DNA of 63,740 nt from positions 1 through 63,740 of the forward strand of contig NZ_QEIO01000007.1 in NCBI RefSeq assembly GCF_003336425.1, in the 5' to 3' direction. Both the position numbers and the translations under genes were made by a program. Shown here piece after piece: positions 62,359 to 63,740 of the stretch. The DNA is from Marinitenerispora sediminis. GTDB lineage: Bacteria > Actinomycetota > Actinomycetes > Streptosporangiales > Streptosporangiaceae. Each line of letters opens with the position of its first letter. The stretch's first letter is position 1. The notes under the pieces were generated by a model. The model was not told the DNA's origin. It saw nothing but the letters and a program-made list of their open reading frames with translations, and did not search any database.

Positions 62359-63309
62359 CTAGCCGGTGACCCGCTTGGCCGCGAGGCGTTCGGCGTTGGG
62401 CCAGCGGACCTTCGAGGCCCACCCGAGCTTCTCGAAGACCCAGATGGCCCGGGCGGAGATGTCGATCTGGCCCTTGAGCACGCCGTGGCGGGCGCACGTG
62501 GGGTCAGCGTGGTGCAGGTTGTGCCAGGACTCCCCGAACGACGGGATCGCCAGCCACCACACGTTACGGGACCGGTCCCGCACCTCGAAGTTCTCCTCCC
62601 CGATGGTGTGGCAGATGGAGTTGACCGACCAGGTCACGTGGTGCAGCAGGGCCACGCGGACCAGGCCGCCCCAGAAGAACGCGGTGAACGCGCCCCACCA
62701 CGACATGGTGACCAGGCCGCCGATGACCGCGGGGGCGAGCAGCGAGAAGACCACGATCGCGCCGAACCACCGGTCGATGCGGACGATGTCGCGGTCCCGG
62801 AGCAGGTCGGGCGCGAACCGCTTGGGAGAGGTCTTCTCGTCGCTGAGGAACATCCACGCCATGTGGGCGTAGAAGAGGCCCTTGGCCACCGAGCGCCAGT
62901 CGTCGCCGAACCGCCAGGGCGAGTGCGGGTCGCCCTCGTGGTCGGAGTACTTGTGGTGCCTCCGGTGGTCGGCCACCCACTTGATGACGCCGCCCTCGAT
63001 GGCGAGGCTGCCCGCGAGCGCGAGCGCGATGCGCAGCGGCCGGTTGGCCTTGAAGGAGCCGTGGGTGAAGTGCCGGTGGAAGCCGACCGTGATGCCCAGT
63101 CCGCCGATGACGTAGAAGACGGCGCCGATGGCGATGTCCGTCCAGGTCAGGCCCCAGCCCCACGCGAACGGGACCGCCGCGAGCAGCGCCAGGAGCGGCA
63201 CGAGGACGAAGAAGAAGACCGTGACGCGTTCGGCCTTCCCCCGTCCCTGGGGGTCGAGCTCCGGCTCCGGAGCGGGTTTCGTGGAGTTGAGCGTCAACTC
63301 TGCGGTCAT
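62359..63309 (-). CDS. Acyl-CoA (delta-9 type) fatty acid desaturase
   Basis: 316 aa. Three histidine boxes for the di-iron site: GFHRHFTHGSF, DHRRHHKYSDHEGDPHSPW and ESWHNLHHADPTCARHGV. Membrane pairs include VFFFVLVPLLALLAAVPFAW and TDIAIGAVFYVIGGLGITV. It introduces a double bond into saturated acyl-CoA and so tunes membrane fluidity. AGGTGG precedes the ATG. The TetR gene downstream and the palindrome about 115 bp upstream suggest repression by lipid status. Confidence 0.94.
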   Translation of the reverse strand: MTAELTLNSTKPAPEPELDPQGRGKAERVTVFFFVLVPLLALLAAVPFAWGWGLTWTDIAIGAVFYVIGGLGITVGFHRHFTHGSFKANRPLRIALALAGSLAIEGGVIKWVADHRRHHKYSDHEGDPHSPWRFGDDWRSVAKGLFYAHMAWMFLSDEKTSPKRFAPDLLRDRDIVRIDRWFGAIVVFSLLAPAVIGGLVTMSWWGAFTAFFWGGLVRVALLHHVTWSVNSICHTIGEENFEVRDRSRNVWWLAIPSFGESWHNLHHADPTCARHGVLKGQIDISARAIWVFEKLGWASKVRWPNAERLAAKRVTG

Positions 63310-63424
63310 CTGGTCCACCTGTCCCTGACGGCCGCGCCGCCGGGCGGACCGTTGGCGCCGGGGCCGGCGCCCTGTCTCCCGACCGCTCGGCGATCGTGCT
63401 GAAAACCTATACCTACGTAACCGT

Positions 63425-63444
63425 AACCTACGGCGACGTAGGTT
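63425..63444. promoter_or_regulatory. Palindromic operator upstream of the desaturase
   Basis: AACCTACG GCGA CGTAGGTT, a perfect 8-bp inverted repeat. A third half-site, CCTACG, lies at 63412-63417, giving sites on both faces of a likely promoter region (AACCTATACC nearby). Probably bound by the TetR protein of the same operon. Confidence 0.7.
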
Positions 63445-63588
63445 TGGCAAGACGGCGGGCCCGAACTTCTCGCAAAGCCGGCGGGTCGTATTGGAGATGC
63501 CCCGGGACGTGCCAGGCGTTATCGTGTCTCTGGATACGGCGGCGGGCCTCGCGTCCGCTCACCGCGACAGGCGGCGTGTCCGTCTCAT

Positions 63589-63660
63589 TCCCGGGTGATG
63601 TAATCGGCAGCATTTCGGATTTTGGTTCCGACCGTCCAGGTTCGAGTCCTGGCCCGGGAG
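63589..63660 (+). tRNA. tRNA-Gln (anticodon TTG)
   Basis: 72 nt without encoded CCA. Acceptor TCCCGGG pairs with CCCGGGA; the anticodon stem TCGGA/TCCGA holds TTTTGGT, so the anticodon is TTG (codon CAA). The T arm is CCAGG-TTCGAGT-CCTGG. The last 80 bp of the window after it show no feature. Confidence 0.9.
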
Positions 63661-63740
63661 CGCCTGGCCCACCAGCCCGGACGCCGGCCCCCGAACCGGC
63701 CGCGCCGGTCCGCCGCGGCCCCGTTCCCCAGCGCCCCGGG

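Overview
The window is high-GC, actinobacterial chromosome. GTG and TTG starts are common, there are candidate leaderless TANNNT promoters, a TatB, an RpfB-like muralytic protein, a protein O-mannosyltransferase, a Glp/GlpR division pair and an actinobacterial-type xylose isomerase. Gene content and order suggest a Streptosporangiales or Nocardiopsaceae-like filamentous actinomycete. That placement is inference; there is no rRNA here.

Left part (1-17.3 kb) is accessory. A lycopene cyclase sits beside a truncated divergent gene. Then comes a complete type I-C CRISPR-Cas locus laid out as array (2397-3805), cas3-cas5-cas8c-cas7-cas4-cas1-cas2 (3977-11649, every junction overlapping) and array (11798-13765), all reading rightward. 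Both arrays are preceded by the same 47-bp leader element, with exactly 84 nt between it and the first repeat. To the right lies wreckage: a 5'-truncated NB-ARC/TPR ATPase frameshifted at a 7-bp tandem repeat, an orphan CRISPR-like repeat, a small membrane protein, a decayed mobile-element gene and a serine recombinase C-terminus that runs into a tRNA-Arg gene.

Middle part (17.3-38.5 kb) is mostly housekeeping: a VanY-type peptidase, mscL, a SAF-domain protein, an FmdB-like zinc ribbon and 5-formyl-THF cyclo-ligase. Next is the cell-division and molybdopterin-like cluster galU-glp-moaC-mog-GNAT-glpR(sepX), followed by tRNA-Ala, a small secreted Trp-rich peptide, a ROK regulator with xylB and xylA, phoD, tatB, a PAP2 phosphatase, a one-domain voltage-gated channel and cspA.

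Right part (38.7-63.7 kb) follows a recognisable actinobacterial backbone, pmt / rsmI - metG - tatD - rpf - rsmA - ispE - ABC-F. It is interrupted by a fused secDF, a CoA-transferase-family racemase, an IS3-family remnant, a methyltransferase, a Ser/Thr kinase and a SoxR-like regulator divergent from a split transketolase. metG is preceded by a tiny, apparently leaderless ORF with 7 Met in 23 residues, a candidate attenuator. The SoxR/transketolase gap holds a near-canonical soxbox. The window ends with MarR and TetR regulators, each near a clear palindrome, a fatty-acid desaturase and tRNA-Gln.
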